Positions 9,508-19,779 of a stretch of 64,000 nt of DNA are shown piece by piece. Every line of letters begins with the position of its first letter. Position 1 is the first letter of the stretch. Made by a program: the position numbers and the translations under genes. The notes below the pieces were generated by a model, which was not told where the DNA came from, searched no databases, and worked only from the letters and a program-made list of their open reading frames with translations. The stretch is from FEN-1219 sp963713355 (GTDB lineage: Bacteria; Pseudomonadota; Gammaproteobacteria; Steroidobacterales; Rariloculaceae): the NCBI GenBank assembly GCA_963713355.1, contig CAVQLK010000009.1:1-64000 (forward strand). The letters run 5' to 3'.

Positions 9508-10092
9508 ATGAGAATGCGTCTAGTGCTGCTGGCTACACTCGCCTTGCTCTCCGCCATGGCGCGTGCGCAGGAGTGTCAGGAAGTGTCGACCGCACCGTCG
9601 TCACTCGACGCAACGCTGATGAAACCGGGGGCCTTCCGTCTCGTGCTCGTAGCAACTAGCGGCCGCAAGCGTGGCGGGACGACCAGAGGCAATCTGAAGT
9701 TGAATAGGACGAGCACAAGCGATCGATCTCCAAAGACCGGTGAGCTTGCCGACGACTCCTGGGGGCGTGACATCACCACGGCGCCACTCTATGGATGGGC
9801 TACTGCAAATTGGAGATCGATTGGCGCCCCGGTGAGCTACCGGGAGGCGCGGTCACGAGACCCTGTCTATCCCGGTGTTCTTGTGCGGATTCTCTCGTCA
9901 CCCGGCTATCCGTATACACCAACTCTCAAAATTGCGGGTAACGCACGGGCCGGCGAAATAACATTGGATGGCGCCGGCATCTTCTTGTCGGTGCGCCAAC
10001 TCGATGACACCGGTTTTTACGGTGACTGGCGCGGGGCGGGTGTGGTCACGAGCGGCAGCGGCCACTTCTGTGCAATACGCTTGAATCGGTGA
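9508..10092 (+). CDS. Hypothetical secreted protein
   Basis: The protein has 194 residues from ATG 9508 and a clear signal peptide (LVLLATLALLSAMARAQ) followed by ECQEVSTAPSS. The mature part is rich in beta-prone residues and small loops (YGWATANWRSIGAPVSYREA, DGAGIFLSVRQLDDTGFYGD) and holds two cysteines, near its start and end, which could form a disulfide. I do not recognise the family. Codon use is less GC-biased than in flanking genes, and it lies between an integrase fragment and a truncated ATPase, so it may be cargo of a former island. Confidence 0.6.
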   Translation: MRMRLVLLATLALLSAMARAQECQEVSTAPSSLDATLMKPGAFRLVLVATSGRKRGGTTRGNLKLNRTSTSDRSPKTGELADDSWGRDITTAPLYGWATANWRSIGAPVSYREARSRDPVYPGVLVRILSSPGYPYTPTLKIAGNARAGEITLDGAGIFLSVRQLDDTGFYGDWRGAGVVTSGSGHFCAIRLNR

Positions 10093-10168
10093 CGACGCCA
10101 TCCAGCAGACAACTGGCGGAACATTTCTCCCGCCGACCTGATACCGCGAGAAAAGCGAGCCCATCGGC

Positions 10169-10474
10169 TCAGCTACCGCAGCCGGTATATCCTTTCGCTG
10201 ACGGCTTGCACCGTGTAGCCCACGCTGTGCAGGGCACCATTGCCTCAGGGCTCGCGTTCGTGGCGGCGACAACCCGATGGCGGAGTTCGACGACGCCCCG
10301 ATAGCTCGAAGCCTCGAGCGCGAAGTCTTCCTCGTTGTGCCAGAAGTGAATGCCTTGTAGCAGCGAGGACTTTCCAGAGTTGTTGCCGCCGACAAGTACC
10401 GTGAGCTCCGGCGTTAAGATTTCGATCTTCTCTAGTCGCTTGAAAGCTGCGACTTCGACGGCCCGAAGATCCAT
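10169..10474 (-). pseudogene. Truncated AAA ATPase (OLD/RecF-like), N-terminal fragment
   Basis: The reverse-strand frame from ATG 10474 encodes the first 101 residues of a DNA-repair-type ATPase. It begins MDLRAVEVAAFKRLEKIEIL, followed by the Walker A loop VGGNNSGKSSLLQGIHFWH. Intact members run several hundred residues and need Walker B and signature motifs, which are absent. After about residue 70 the sequence loses family character (CTAWATRCKPSAKG) and stops at 10169. It is a gene remnant. In full-length form such proteins occur in overcoming-lysogenization-defect and other defence or repair systems. Confidence 0.6.
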
Positions 10475-10544
10475 ATAGTGTGGCTCTCCAAAAACCCAGA
10501 TTGCCTGTTAAGCGTTCAATCGGACGGGGTCAGCGCTGAGATAC

Positions 10545-10648
10545 GCTAGCGAGACGGAAGGGTGCCACGTGCCTCGCTAACCTGGAAGAAAACATTGCAA
10601 TACGGTGCTTTGGCCGTACTCGAACCGCCACGTCCGTGACGGTTCGAG
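10545..10648. repeat. Two inverted repeats downstream of tRNA-Phe
   Basis: GCTAGCGAG (10545-10553) pairs with CTCGCTAAC (10573-10581) with one mismatch, and CTCGAACCG (10619-10627) pairs perfectly with CGGTTCGAG (10640-10648) around a 12-base loop. Neither is followed by a T-run. They lie between the truncated ATPase and the 3' end of tRNA-Phe and could be transcript-processing signals or leftovers of the decayed element. Bases 10475-10678 contain no supported gene. Confidence 0.4.
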
Positions 10649-10678
10649 CGACAATGGCAGCCGGTTCAAGGCGTTAAA

Positions 10679-10754
<76 letters not shown>

Positions 10755-10793
10755 GTGCGTTGCTGCGCCGTTGCGGCGCCTGACGGGAGCGGT

Positions 10794-10823
10794 ATTAGAC
10801 CGGCCCGGCCGCGGAGCCGTCAA
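10794..10823 (-). promoter_or_regulatory. Sigma-70-type promoter for tRNA-Phe
   Basis: On the reverse strand TTGACG (10823-10818) and TCTAAT (10799-10794) are separated by 18 bases. The -10 element is 39 bases before the tRNA 5' end. The boxes match the consensus at five of six positions each. Confidence 0.55.
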
Positions 10824-10888
10824 GCAAAGCCGTGCCGGGCGACAGGCGGGCTGCCAAAGCCAGTAGCGGCTCTTTATGATCGGTCTCC

Positions 10889-12841
<1,953 letters not shown>

Positions 12842-12847
12842 ATCGCG

Positions 12848-13117
12848 TTACTGCTTCGGCTTGAAGTCTGGTGGGGCTTCGGAGCCGCCGCCGAAGAAGA
12901 ACTTCTCCATCTCGCCTTCGAGGAACTTGCGCGCCTTCGGCTCGATCGGCGTCAAGCGGTACTCGTTGAGCAGCATCGTCTGGTGCTTGACCCAGCGCTG
13001 CCACGCGAGCTTCGACACATTCTCGTAGATGCGCTGGCCGAGGGCGCCCGGATACGGCGGGCGGTCGAGGCCCTCGGCGTCGGGGCCGAGCAGGACACAG
13101 GTGATCTTTCTCGCCAT
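12848..13117 (-). CDS. yggX: Probable Fe(2+)-trafficking protein YggX
   Basis: This 89-residue protein matches the YggX family throughout: it starts MARKITCVLLGPDAEGLDRP with the conserved cysteine at position 7, then YPGALGQRIYENVSKLAWQR, HQTMLLNEYRL and a glutamate-rich C-terminus. Members help protect or repair iron-sulfur clusters and may handle labile iron. It is the last gene of an apparent reverse-strand operon AsmA - SRPBCC - mutY - yggX, 75 bases after the mutY stop. The mutY-yggX pairing is conserved in gammaproteobacteria. MutY itself carries a [4Fe-4S] cluster, which may explain the linkage. Confidence 0.95.
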   Translation of the reverse strand: MARKITCVLLGPDAEGLDRPPYPGALGQRIYENVSKLAWQRWVKHQTMLLNEYRLTPIEPKARKFLEGEMEKFFFGGGSEAPPDFKPKQ

Positions 13118-13192
13118 GGCGCCACTATGCCCGCGGAAGGCCGCTCAAGAGAAGCACCGCCACCGCTCATCACGAAGTCGCCGGAGACCGCT

Positions 13193-14293
13193 TCAACGCG
13201 GCTCGCCGGCCTCTGCGTTCGAGGTATGGGCGTCCTGACCGGTACGGTCGCTTCGCACGAGATTGCCGAGCAGCAGCGCGACGGGAGCCGGCACGCCGAC
13301 ATCGAGCTTCGCACCCGGCTCGCACCAGTGCCAATCGTCGCCATCGTTGACGGCCGAGGGCTCGGCCGCGAGCTCGAGCAAGCGCGGCGTGAGATCGAGA
13401 TCGAAGTGCGTGAACGCGTGCGCGATGACGTCGAGTGCACGCTCAGCGGCGACTGCCGACCCGAGCATCCTCACGCACCACTCACGCGCCGAGTCCTCGG
13501 GCGGCAGCTCCGGCAAGCTGTAGAGACCGCCCCAGATGCCGCGCGCCGGTCGCCGCTCGAGCAGCACGCGGCCGTCGGGCGTGCGGACGACGAGCACGGC
13601 GACGTGCCGTTGCGCCCGCGGGCGCTTCGGCCGCGGCGTCGGATACGAGGCTTGCGTTCCGGCGTTCGCGGCCGCGCAGCCGACGGCGAGCGGGCATACC
13701 GTGCAGGCCGGGCGCGCGCGCGTGCAGAGCGTCGCGCCGAGATCCATGAGGGCTTGCGTGTAGTCGGCCACGCGCTCGTGCGGCGTGTGCGTTTCGGCGT
13801 GCCGCCATAGCTCGTTCGCGACGATAGGCAAGCCGGGCCAGCCCGCGACGGCGTGATAGCGGGCCAGCACGCGCTTGACGTTTCCGTCCAAGATCGGCCA
13901 ACGCTGGCCATGAGCCTGCGCGAGGATCGCGCCGGCTGTCGAGCGGCCGACGCCCGGCAGCGCGTGCACCGCATCGAACGCGCTCGGCAGCTCGCCGCCG
14001 TGCTCCTTCACGACGATGCGCGCCGCGCGCCAGAGATTGCGGGCGCGAGCGTAATAGCCGAGCCCCGCCCAGTGCGCGAGCACGTCGTCGAGCGATGCAG
14101 CAGCCAGCGACTTGAACGTCGGAAAACGTCGCATGAAACGAATGTAAAAAGGAATCACGGTGCCGACCTGCGTTTGCTGCAGCATGATCTCGGACACCCA
14201 GACGGAGTACGGCGTGCGATCGCGCTGCCACGGCAGGTCGTGGCGGCCGTGCGCGTCGAACCACGCGATGAGGCGCGTGGCGAACGTCGTCAT
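13193..14293 (-). CDS. mutY: Adenine DNA glycosylase
   Basis: MutY removes adenine mispaired with 8-oxoguanine. The 366-residue protein shows the catalytic glutamate in SEIMLQQTQV (E35), a helix-hairpin-helix region (ALPGVGRSTAGAIL), the catalytic aspartate in ILDGNVKRVLARY (D136) and four cluster cysteines at 190, 197, 200 and 206. A C-terminal NUDIX-like domain (about 230-345, HVAVLVVRTPDGRVLLERRP) recognises 8-oxoguanine. Its start codon overlaps the SRPBCC stop by four bases (ATGA), so translation is probably coupled. MutM at 27527 is the partner enzyme of this repair route. Confidence 0.97.
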   Translation of the reverse strand: MTTFATRLIAWFDAHGRHDLPWQRDRTPYSVWVSEIMLQQTQVGTVIPFYIRFMRRFPTFKSLAAASLDDVLAHWAGLGYYARARNLWRAARIVVKEHGGELPSAFDAVHALPGVGRSTAGAILAQAHGQRWPILDGNVKRVLARYHAVAGWPGLPIVANELWRHAETHTPHERVADYTQALMDLGATLCTRARPACTVCPLAVGCAAANAGTQASYPTPRPKRPRAQRHVAVLVVRTPDGRVLLERRPARGIWGGLYSLPELPPEDSAREWCVRMLGSAVAAERALDVIAHAFTHFDLDLTPRLLELAAEPSAVNDGDDWHWCEPGAKLDVGVPAPVALLLGNLVRSDRTGQDAHTSNAEAGEPR

Positions 14294-14907
14294 TGCGAAC
14301 GAGCGCGCGTTGGCAGCGGCGGCAGTGGCTCATTCGGCCGACCGTCGAGCTCGCGCGCGAGGCGCTCGATGCGAGTCACCGCACGCAACCCGCCCTGCGA
14401 CAACGTGCGCTTCAGATACCACGGCCCGATGATAGGCGGCACGAAGAAGTCGGGCTCCATCTCGATCTTGTAGTTCATCTTCGTGCCGTCGCCGTCGCGC
14501 TCGAGCACCCATTCCGAGGTGGCGTGCTTGAAGTTGCTGCCTTCGGGCAGCGCCGTGCTCTTGATCCACCGCGGCGCGTCCGTCTCGAGCCGCTCGGTGC
14601 GCTCGATCGTCATGCAGTGCCACAGCATGCAGCCTTCCATGCGTGTGTAAACGAGCGGCGTCCCGTCGGCAGCGGGCTCGAGATAACGGCTCTCCTTGTA
14701 GGCGCGCGAGATGCGCGCGTACGCGTTGTCGTCGAAGTCCGTGAGCACGGCGTAGATTGACTCGGGCGTGGCATCGAGCCGCGCGTTCGCCTCGAGCGAG
14801 TAGCGCCCGCGCTCGCGCGTCACGTCGAGGTCGTCGATCGCCGCCGCAGCAGCCACCGCGCTCGCGCCGAGCGCGCCGAGAGCCATGGCTGTGCGCGCAG
14901 GTCTCAC
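14290..14907 (-). CDS. SRPBCC-family exported protein
   Basis: The 205-residue product has an alanine-rich hydrophobic N-terminus (TAMALGALGASAVAAAAA) that looks like a signal peptide. A START/polyketide-cyclase type fold follows: YSLEANARLDATPESIYAVL, then TDFDDNAYARISRAYKESRY, and a C-terminal helix (TLSQGGLRAVTRIERLAREL). Such domains bind hydrophobic ligands in a helix-grip pocket. The GTG at 14907 overlaps the TGA of the upstream AsmA gene (GTGA), and its own stop overlaps mutY. ATG 14886 is an alternative start. The ligand is unknown; pairing with an AsmA protein hints at lipid handling in the envelope, which is inference. Confidence 0.82.
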   Translation of the reverse strand: MRPARTAMALGALGASAVAAAAAIDDLDVTRERGRYSLEANARLDATPESIYAVLTDFDDNAYARISRAYKESRYLEPAADGTPLVYTRMEGCMLWHCMTIERTERLETDAPRWIKSTALPEGSNFKHATSEWVLERDGDGTKMNYKIEMEPDFFVPPIIGPWYLKRTLSQGGLRAVTRIERLARELDGRPNEPLPPLPTRARSQ

Positions 14908-16976
14908 CGTTCCAACAGGCCTCGCAAGCGGTCGCGCACTCGCTCGCGCACCTCGTCGGTGCGCTCCTCGACTTCCTCGTCGACTTCCTCCGAGATCTGC
15001 TGGCGCACGATCGCCGAGAAGTCGGGAAGCACCGACGGCGCGGCGACGGTACCCGTCACCTTCAGCGGCAACTCCTTGCCGGCGTACTTCACCATTGCTG
15101 GGTCGGACTGCAGCACGGGACCGTCGATCATCGTCGCGACGAGATCGAAGTCGATGGCGTCGTCGAGCAAGTTCACACTGCCCGAGCCGTCGATCGTCAT
15201 GAAGTCGAGCCGGCCGTTCAAGTCGCGGTTCGTCAGCAGCGCGTCCTCGATGACGCCCGTCGCCGACAGGGACGCGAACGTCGTGCGCCGCGCCGTATCG
15301 CCGCGCTCCGGAAGCGTCTCGCCATCGAGCCGCGCGCGGGCGCGCCGCAGCTCGAACCAGAGGTCGATACCCTCGATCGAGCCGTTTCTCACGCTGAACG
15401 TGACGTTGCCGTCGAGACCGCCGCGCATGGCGCCCAAGTTTTGGCCTGCCGTCACGAGGTTCAAGCGCACGTCGCCGATTCCCGTGATGTCCTGGGAACC
15501 GAGCAGGTCTTGGCCGAGCGCTGCGAGGTCGACGTTCTCCAACGTCTGCGCGACGGTCATATTCGCCGAGTCTCCGGCGACCTCGACGCGAATATCGCCA
15601 TTGAAGCGGCCGCCGTAGAGCTGAGCGCTCGGCGTCAGCCGCGCCGCGCCGTTCGCCGCGGTCAGCGGAAACGCGACGTTCGTCAGCGTCATGCCGCTGA
15701 ACTTCGCCTTGCCGAACTTTATCTCGCCGCGCGCATCGACGGTCCGCATGACTTCGAGCGGCAGGTCGACCTCGTCGAGCGAGCCTTCTTCGGCCGGCGC
15801 ATCGGATGGTTCTTGCGACGGCGGCAGATAGCGATCGACGTTGATGTCGTCGACGGTGAGATCGTACGTGACGCGCTCGCCCTCGAGTGCGACGCGTCCC
15901 GTCAGGGACGAGTCGTCGAGCGTGAGCTGCATGTCGCGCAGCGCGATCTGGTTCGAGTTGTAGAGCAGATTCGCTTTCGCGCTCGCGCGCGTGAGCACGG
16001 CGGTGTCGGCGGTCTGCACGTCGATCTCGAACCGTTCGAGCACCTCGCGCGGCGCGAACTCGCGGATATCGACGGCGCCCGTCAACGCGAGATCGCTGAG
16101 CAGCCGTTGACCGGACAGCGAGCCCGCCATCGTGATCCCGAGGAACTCGAGCGTGAGCCCGTTCAGCTCGAGCGTCTCGGCACCGAGATTCGCGGCGAGG
16201 GAGTCGAAGCTAAGCTTCGCTTGGCTCGGCCCGCCGGGCCAGCCAGCGCCGCTGCCGTCGACGGTGACGGCGAGCTCGTCGAGCCTATACTCGTTGCTGG
16301 CGAGTGTGAGAGTGGCCTGCATGTCGGCCTCAACCTGCACGGCGACCTCTGCCCCCGCAAGCCCGAACTCCATGTGCAGCGGAAAACGCTGGCCGACACC
16401 GAAGTCTTCGGCCGACATGCCGAAATCCGTGAGCTCCCAGCGGTTGCCGGTCGCCGCATCGTTCCAGACGATACGCGCGCTCTCGATTTCGATGGCACCG
16501 ACGCCGAGGTCGAGATCGGCAGGCGCGCTACCGGCGCCACCATCGGCCGGAGCGTCGGCTTGCGGCGCTGCGTCGCCGCCCAAGTCCTGCCAGTTGTTGG
16601 CGCCGCTGCGATTGCGCGCGAGATTGAGCTCGAGCCCTTCGAGCCGCGCCCGGCGGACCTCGATGCGCTGCGCCAGCAATGGCAGCACCGCGACACGCAG
16701 CTCGGCGCCGCCGATGCGCGCCATGGGCTCGTCGCCGAACCCCGGCGCGTTGGACAGCGTAGCGCTGCCGACGGCAATGCGAATCGTGGGGAACAACGCG
16801 AGCTCGAGATCGCCTTCGAGCGCCAGCTGACGACCCGTGGCGTTTTGCACGGCAGCCGTGATCTCGTCCTTGTAGTCGTTCGGATCGAACAACAAGCTGA
16901 CGGCAACGGCCGCGACGACGAGCAGCACGATGACGCCGCCGACGACGAGCCCAAAAATCTTGAGTAGTCGTTTCAT
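14904..16976 (-). CDS. AsmA family protein
   Basis: This 690-residue protein has an N-terminal membrane anchor (MKRLLKIFGLVVGGVIVLLV plus seven more hydrophobic residues) followed by a long periplasmic beta-rich domain. It begins with the AsmA signature FDPNDYKDEITAAVQNATGR and RIAVGSATLSNAPGFG. AsmA-like proteins belong to the group thought to shuttle or regulate phospholipids between membranes. The C-terminal region contains DLNGRLDFMTIDGSGSVNL and ends with a charged EEVDEEVEERTDEVRERVRD tail likely to form a coiled coil. The start at 16976 is chosen because the membrane segment begins there; a longer open frame upstream is not protein-like. It is the first gene of the AsmA-SRPBCC-mutY-yggX operon. 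Confidence 0.93.
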   Translation of the reverse strand: MKRLLKIFGLVVGGVIVLLVVAAVAVSLLFDPNDYKDEITAAVQNATGRQLALEGDLELALFPTIRIAVGSATLSNAPGFGDEPMARIGGAELRVAVLPLLAQRIEVRRARLEGLELNLARNRSGANNWQDLGGDAAPQADAPADGGAGSAPADLDLGVGAIEIESARIVWNDAATGNRWELTDFGMSAEDFGVGQRFPLHMEFGLAGAEVAVQVEADMQATLTLASNEYRLDELAVTVDGSGAGWPGGPSQAKLSFDSLAANLGAETLELNGLTLEFLGITMAGSLSGQRLLSDLALTGAVDIREFAPREVLERFEIDVQTADTAVLTRASAKANLLYNSNQIALRDMQLTLDDSSLTGRVALEGERVTYDLTVDDINVDRYLPPSQEPSDAPAEEGSLDEVDLPLEVMRTVDARGEIKFGKAKFSGMTLTNVAFPLTAANGAARLTPSAQLYGGRFNGDIRVEVAGDSANMTVAQTLENVDLAALGQDLLGSQDITGIGDVRLNLVTAGQNLGAMRGGLDGNVTFSVRNGSIEGIDLWFELRRARARLDGETLPERGDTARRTTFASLSATGVIEDALLTNRDLNGRLDFMTIDGSGSVNLLDDAIDFDLVATMIDGPVLQSDPAMVKYAGKELPLKVTGTVAAPSVLPDFSAIVRQQISEEVDEEVEERTDEVRERVRDRLRGLLER

Positions 16977-17068
16977 GGGATTACGCTCGTAGAGAGAGCC
17001 CTCCTTGGAGCGAAGGTGCATCGTAGCAAACCGTTTCGGCGAGGGAGAAACCCTCGGGCATGGGCCTG

Positions 17069-18271
17069 CTAGCCCACGGCTTTGCGCCGCGCTTTGGCCG
17101 GCGAGCGCTTCGCGTTCCGGCTCCATCCGGCCGCGAAACTCGCGACGTCGGACGCCGGAATGGCGCGACTGATGAAATAACCCTGGCAGCGATCGCAGCC
17201 CATACTCGCGAGCACATCGAGAGCCTCACCATTCTCGACGCCCTCGGCGCAGACCTTCAGTCCCAGGTTGTGCCCGAGCTCGATCAGCGAGCGCACCATC
17301 GTGCTCGCTTCGAGGCTCTCCGGTAGCTGCATGACGAGGCTCTTGTCGATCTTCATCTCGTCGAACGGCATCTCGTAGAGCTGTGTCAGCGACGAATAGC
17401 CCGTGCCGAAATCGTCGAGCGAGAGGCCGACTCGCTGCGCACGCAAGCGCGTGAGGATCGCCATCGTCGCCGTCGGATCTTGGATCGTCGCCGTCTCCGT
17501 GATCTCGAAGACGAGCTGGCTACCCTCGACGCCGTTTTGGGCGAGCAGCGCAGCGACGCGATCGGGGAAGCTCGGGTCGGTGACGAGACGCGGCGGCAGA
17601 TTCACCGCGCATCTGATGCGCAGCCCTTGCTCTTGCCACGCGCTGACCTGGCGCAACGCAGCGCTCAGCATCGTGCTCGTGAGGTCCGCGATCAGTCCCG
17701 ACTGCTCCGCGAGCGGAATTAGCTCGTTCGGCATCACGAGCCCGAGGCTCGGGTGCTGCCAACGCGCGAGCGCCTCGACGCCGTCGACGATCCAGCCGCT
17801 CTTCGCGCAGGAGACTTTCGGCTGATAGTACGGAACGATCTCGCCGCTCGCGATGCCGCGGCGCAACTGGTCCGCGTCGATCCGCGCGCTGCGCTGCAAC
17901 AGGGCCGAGAGCTTCGTCGACAGCTCGGCGGCCGCGGGCCCCTGCAGCGCTCCGCACATCGCGAGTCCCAGGCTCATCCCGAGCTCGTGCGCCGCCGCGA
18001 GCCCGCGCTTGTCGTCGTTACCGACGATCACGACATCGGCCGTGCAGCTTCGCGCCGCAAGCGACTTCATGAGCTCGACGTCGTCCGTGTCGCGCAGGGG
18101 CAGCTGCATGATGATCAACGATGGTTGAAACGACTCGAGCAGCTGCACGAAGCGCGCGCCCGACGTCGCGCTCGCGACCGCGTAGCCGACTTGCTTCGCG
18201 ACGTTGCCGACGACGTCGACGACGGCCGCGTCCTCTCCCGCGATCAGCACCCTATTGACGTTGTCAGCCAT
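17069..18271 (-). CDS. Receiver-EAL domain protein, c-di-GMP phosphodiesterase with degenerate receiver
   Basis: The 400-residue protein has an N-terminal receiver-like domain (about 5-125) and a C-terminal EAL domain (about 145-385). The EAL motifs for c-di-GMP hydrolysis are intact: VEALARW, FEITETA, DDFGTGYSSL, DEMKIDKS, AEGVEN and CQGYFISRA. The receiver has lost its phosphorylation site. The residue aligned with the conserved aspartate is glutamine 56 (LIIMQLPL), and the acidic pair is reduced to GED. The domain therefore probably senses something other than phosphorylation or acts as a dimerisation module. The architecture resembles RocR-like proteins. No cognate kinase lies beside it. 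Confidence 0.92.
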   Translation of the reverse strand: MADNVNRVLIAGEDAAVVDVVGNVAKQVGYAVASATSGARFVQLLESFQPSLIIMQLPLRDTDDVELMKSLAARSCTADVVIVGNDDKRGLAAAHELGMSLGLAMCGALQGPAAAELSTKLSALLQRSARIDADQLRRGIASGEIVPYYQPKVSCAKSGWIVDGVEALARWQHPSLGLVMPNELIPLAEQSGLIADLTSTMLSAALRQVSAWQEQGLRIRCAVNLPPRLVTDPSFPDRVAALLAQNGVEGSQLVFEITETATIQDPTATMAILTRLRAQRVGLSLDDFGTGYSSLTQLYEMPFDEMKIDKSLVMQLPESLEASTMVRSLIELGHNLGLKVCAEGVENGEALDVLASMGCDRCQGYFISRAIPASDVASFAAGWSRNAKRSPAKARRKAVG

Positions 18272-18374
18272 GCACGCTCGAGTCCGGTGGAGACTGGCGC
18301 GAGCACTATAGGTACTTCCACGGGCCGATGATTGCGGGACAGCTGAATTGTGTGACGGCCGTCAAACCTGGAGC

Positions 18375-18380
18375 TAGAAT
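18375..18380 (+). promoter_or_regulatory. -10 box for tRNA-Gly
   Basis: TAGAAT sits 10 bases before the tRNA 5' end, which would start the transcript a few bases upstream of the mature tRNA. A good -35 box is not evident at normal spacing. Confidence 0.35.
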
Positions 18381-18390
18381 CGGCTCCAAA

Positions 18391-18464
18391 GCGGGCGTCG
18401 TATAATGGTAATACCCTAGCTTCCCAAGCTAGAGCCGTGGGTTCGATTCCCATCGCCCGCTCCA
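18391..18464 (+). tRNA. tRNA-Gly (anticodon CCC)
   Basis: The 74-base gene starts GCGGGCGTCGTATAATGG, with the anticodon arm TAGCT-TCCCAA-GCTA carrying anticodon CCC. The T-arm is GTGGGTTCGATTCCCAT, and the acceptor CGCCCGC-T-CCA has the CCA encoded. Pairing is complete in all arms. Confidence 0.96.
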
Positions 18465-18484
18465 CTTCCTCTCCGACAAGCCCC

Positions 18485-19012
18485 CTAACGGATCGTGAAC
18501 GTCGCGGCCTCGCCGAGCTCCGCTCGGCAATCGAGGAGTGCGCCTGCATCGGACACATACTGGCCGACCATTGCGGTAGCGATATACGAGCCCGGGGCTA
18601 CGAGCTCGCCGTCCGCGTCTCTCTGATCCCACGTCGCCGCTTCGCTAACGGTTTCCAAAGCCGCGTAGGTGCGCGGCTGCAGCATCTGGATGCACGCGAT
18701 GTTGTCGGCGCTGCCCCACACGCGCCGTTGCGCCGGGTCCGTCACCTCGAACACGACGGCAGTGCACGACGAGCTCGCGGTCAACGTCGCGGGCGCGTTC
18801 AGCGTGTTGGAAATCAGTAGCTCGAAGGTGATCGGCTCGTTCGAATTGAACAGCTTTTCCGCCTGACTCATGCGGTCCTCGACGGACAATGACGTGCTGA
18901 ACGTCGGACAGCTCGCTGCAGTCCCGCCCGGATCACTGACGCACGCCGCTCGCACGACGGCCGCGAGCACGAACAAAGCAATGGAGAATTTCAGCACGCG
19001 GTCCTCGGGCAT
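18485..19012 (-). CDS. BsuPI-like (intracellular proteinase inhibitor domain) exported protein
   Basis: The protein has 175 residues from ATG 19012, with a hydrophobic N-terminus (LKFSIALFVLAAVVRAAC). The rest fits the immunoglobulin-like BsuPI/IPI fold: ITFELLISNTLNAPATLTAS, VVFEVTDPAQRRVWGS and WDQRDADGELVAPGSYIATA. Proteins with this domain are often exported and linked to assembly or inhibition functions, but the role here is unknown. The N-terminal cysteine is preceded by RAA, a poor lipobox, so lipidation is doubtful. It is divergent from trmB, with 68 bases between the start codons. Confidence 0.78.
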   Translation of the reverse strand: MPEDRVLKFSIALFVLAAVVRAACVSDPGGTAASCPTFSTSLSVEDRMSQAEKLFNSNEPITFELLISNTLNAPATLTASSSCTAVVFEVTDPAQRRVWGSADNIACIQMLQPRTYAALETVSEAATWDQRDADGELVAPGSYIATAMVGQYVSDAGALLDCRAELGEAATFTIR

Positions 19013-19080
19013 TGAACGGCAACCACGCTTGGGCCGAGTATAGCCCCACCCCGCGGTTCGCCCCGTATCGAGGAATCTGA

Positions 19081-19779
19081 ATGGACACGCCGAGCCCTGC
19101 CGCAGTGCACATGCGCAAGGTTCGCAGCTTCGTGCGCCGGCCAGGCCGCGCGACGGCCGCGCAGCGGCGTGCGTTCGAGGAGTTGCTGCCGCGCTACGGC
19201 GTGACCAACGCGGGACGGCGCATCGACCTCGCACAGCTGTTCGGCCGCGAGGCGAAGCGCGTGCTCGACATCGGGTTCGGCGACGGCGAGGCGCTCGTCA
19301 CGAATGCGCTGAACAACCCGGCAGTCGACTATCTCGGCATCGAGGTCCACGAGCCCGGCATCGGCCATTTGTTGCTGCTGCTCGAGCGGACGGCGATTCG
19401 GAACGTGCGTGTCGTGGGACGCGATGCGGCCGATGTCGTGCCCGAGCTTGTGCCGGATGCGAGCTTCGACTTCGTCGATCTGTTTTTTCCGGACCCGTGG
19501 CCGAAGAAGCGCCACCATAAACGCCGGCTCGTGCAGCCGCCGTTCGTTGCGGAAGTCGCGCGTGTGCTGAAGAGGGGCGGAATGTTGCACGTCGCGACCG
19601 ATTGGGCCGACTACGCGCGGCACACGCGCGAGGTGCTCGCGCAGACTGCGGAGCTCGTCCCCGTTGAGACCGCCGATCTATGCCACAATCCGCTCGCCCT
19701 TCGCCCGCCGACCAAATTCGAGCGCCGCGGCCGGCGGCTCGGGCACGAAGTCGTCGATTTGTTCTACAGGAAGGAATGA
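19081..19779 (+). CDS. trmB: tRNA (guanine-N7-)-methyltransferase
   Basis: TrmB methylates N7 of guanosine 46 in the variable loop of tRNAs using S-adenosylmethionine. The 232-residue protein has the SAM-binding motif RVLDIGFGDGEALV, the acidic motif YLGIEVHEPGIGHLL, and the family signature FFPDPWPKKRHHKRR. The C-terminal TKFERRGRRLGHEVVDLFY is also typical. The start follows GAGGAATCTGA. Its stop overlaps the ampG start (ATGA), so the two are translationally coupled. Confidence 0.97.
   Translation: MDTPSPAAVHMRKVRSFVRRPGRATAAQRRAFEELLPRYGVTNAGRRIDLAQLFGREAKRVLDIGFGDGEALVTNALNNPAVDYLGIEVHEPGIGHLLLLLERTAIRNVRVVGRDAADVVPELVPDASFDFVDLFFPDPWPKKRHHKRRLVQPPFVAEVARVLKRGGMLHVATDWADYARHTREVLAQTAELVPVETADLCHNPLALRPPTKFERRGRRLGHEVVDLFYRKE

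Noticed and set aside
14757..16967. Forward-strand frame of 736 codons
   Set aside because: It mirrors the AsmA gene on the other strand; the product has no family features and would overlap three well-supported genes.
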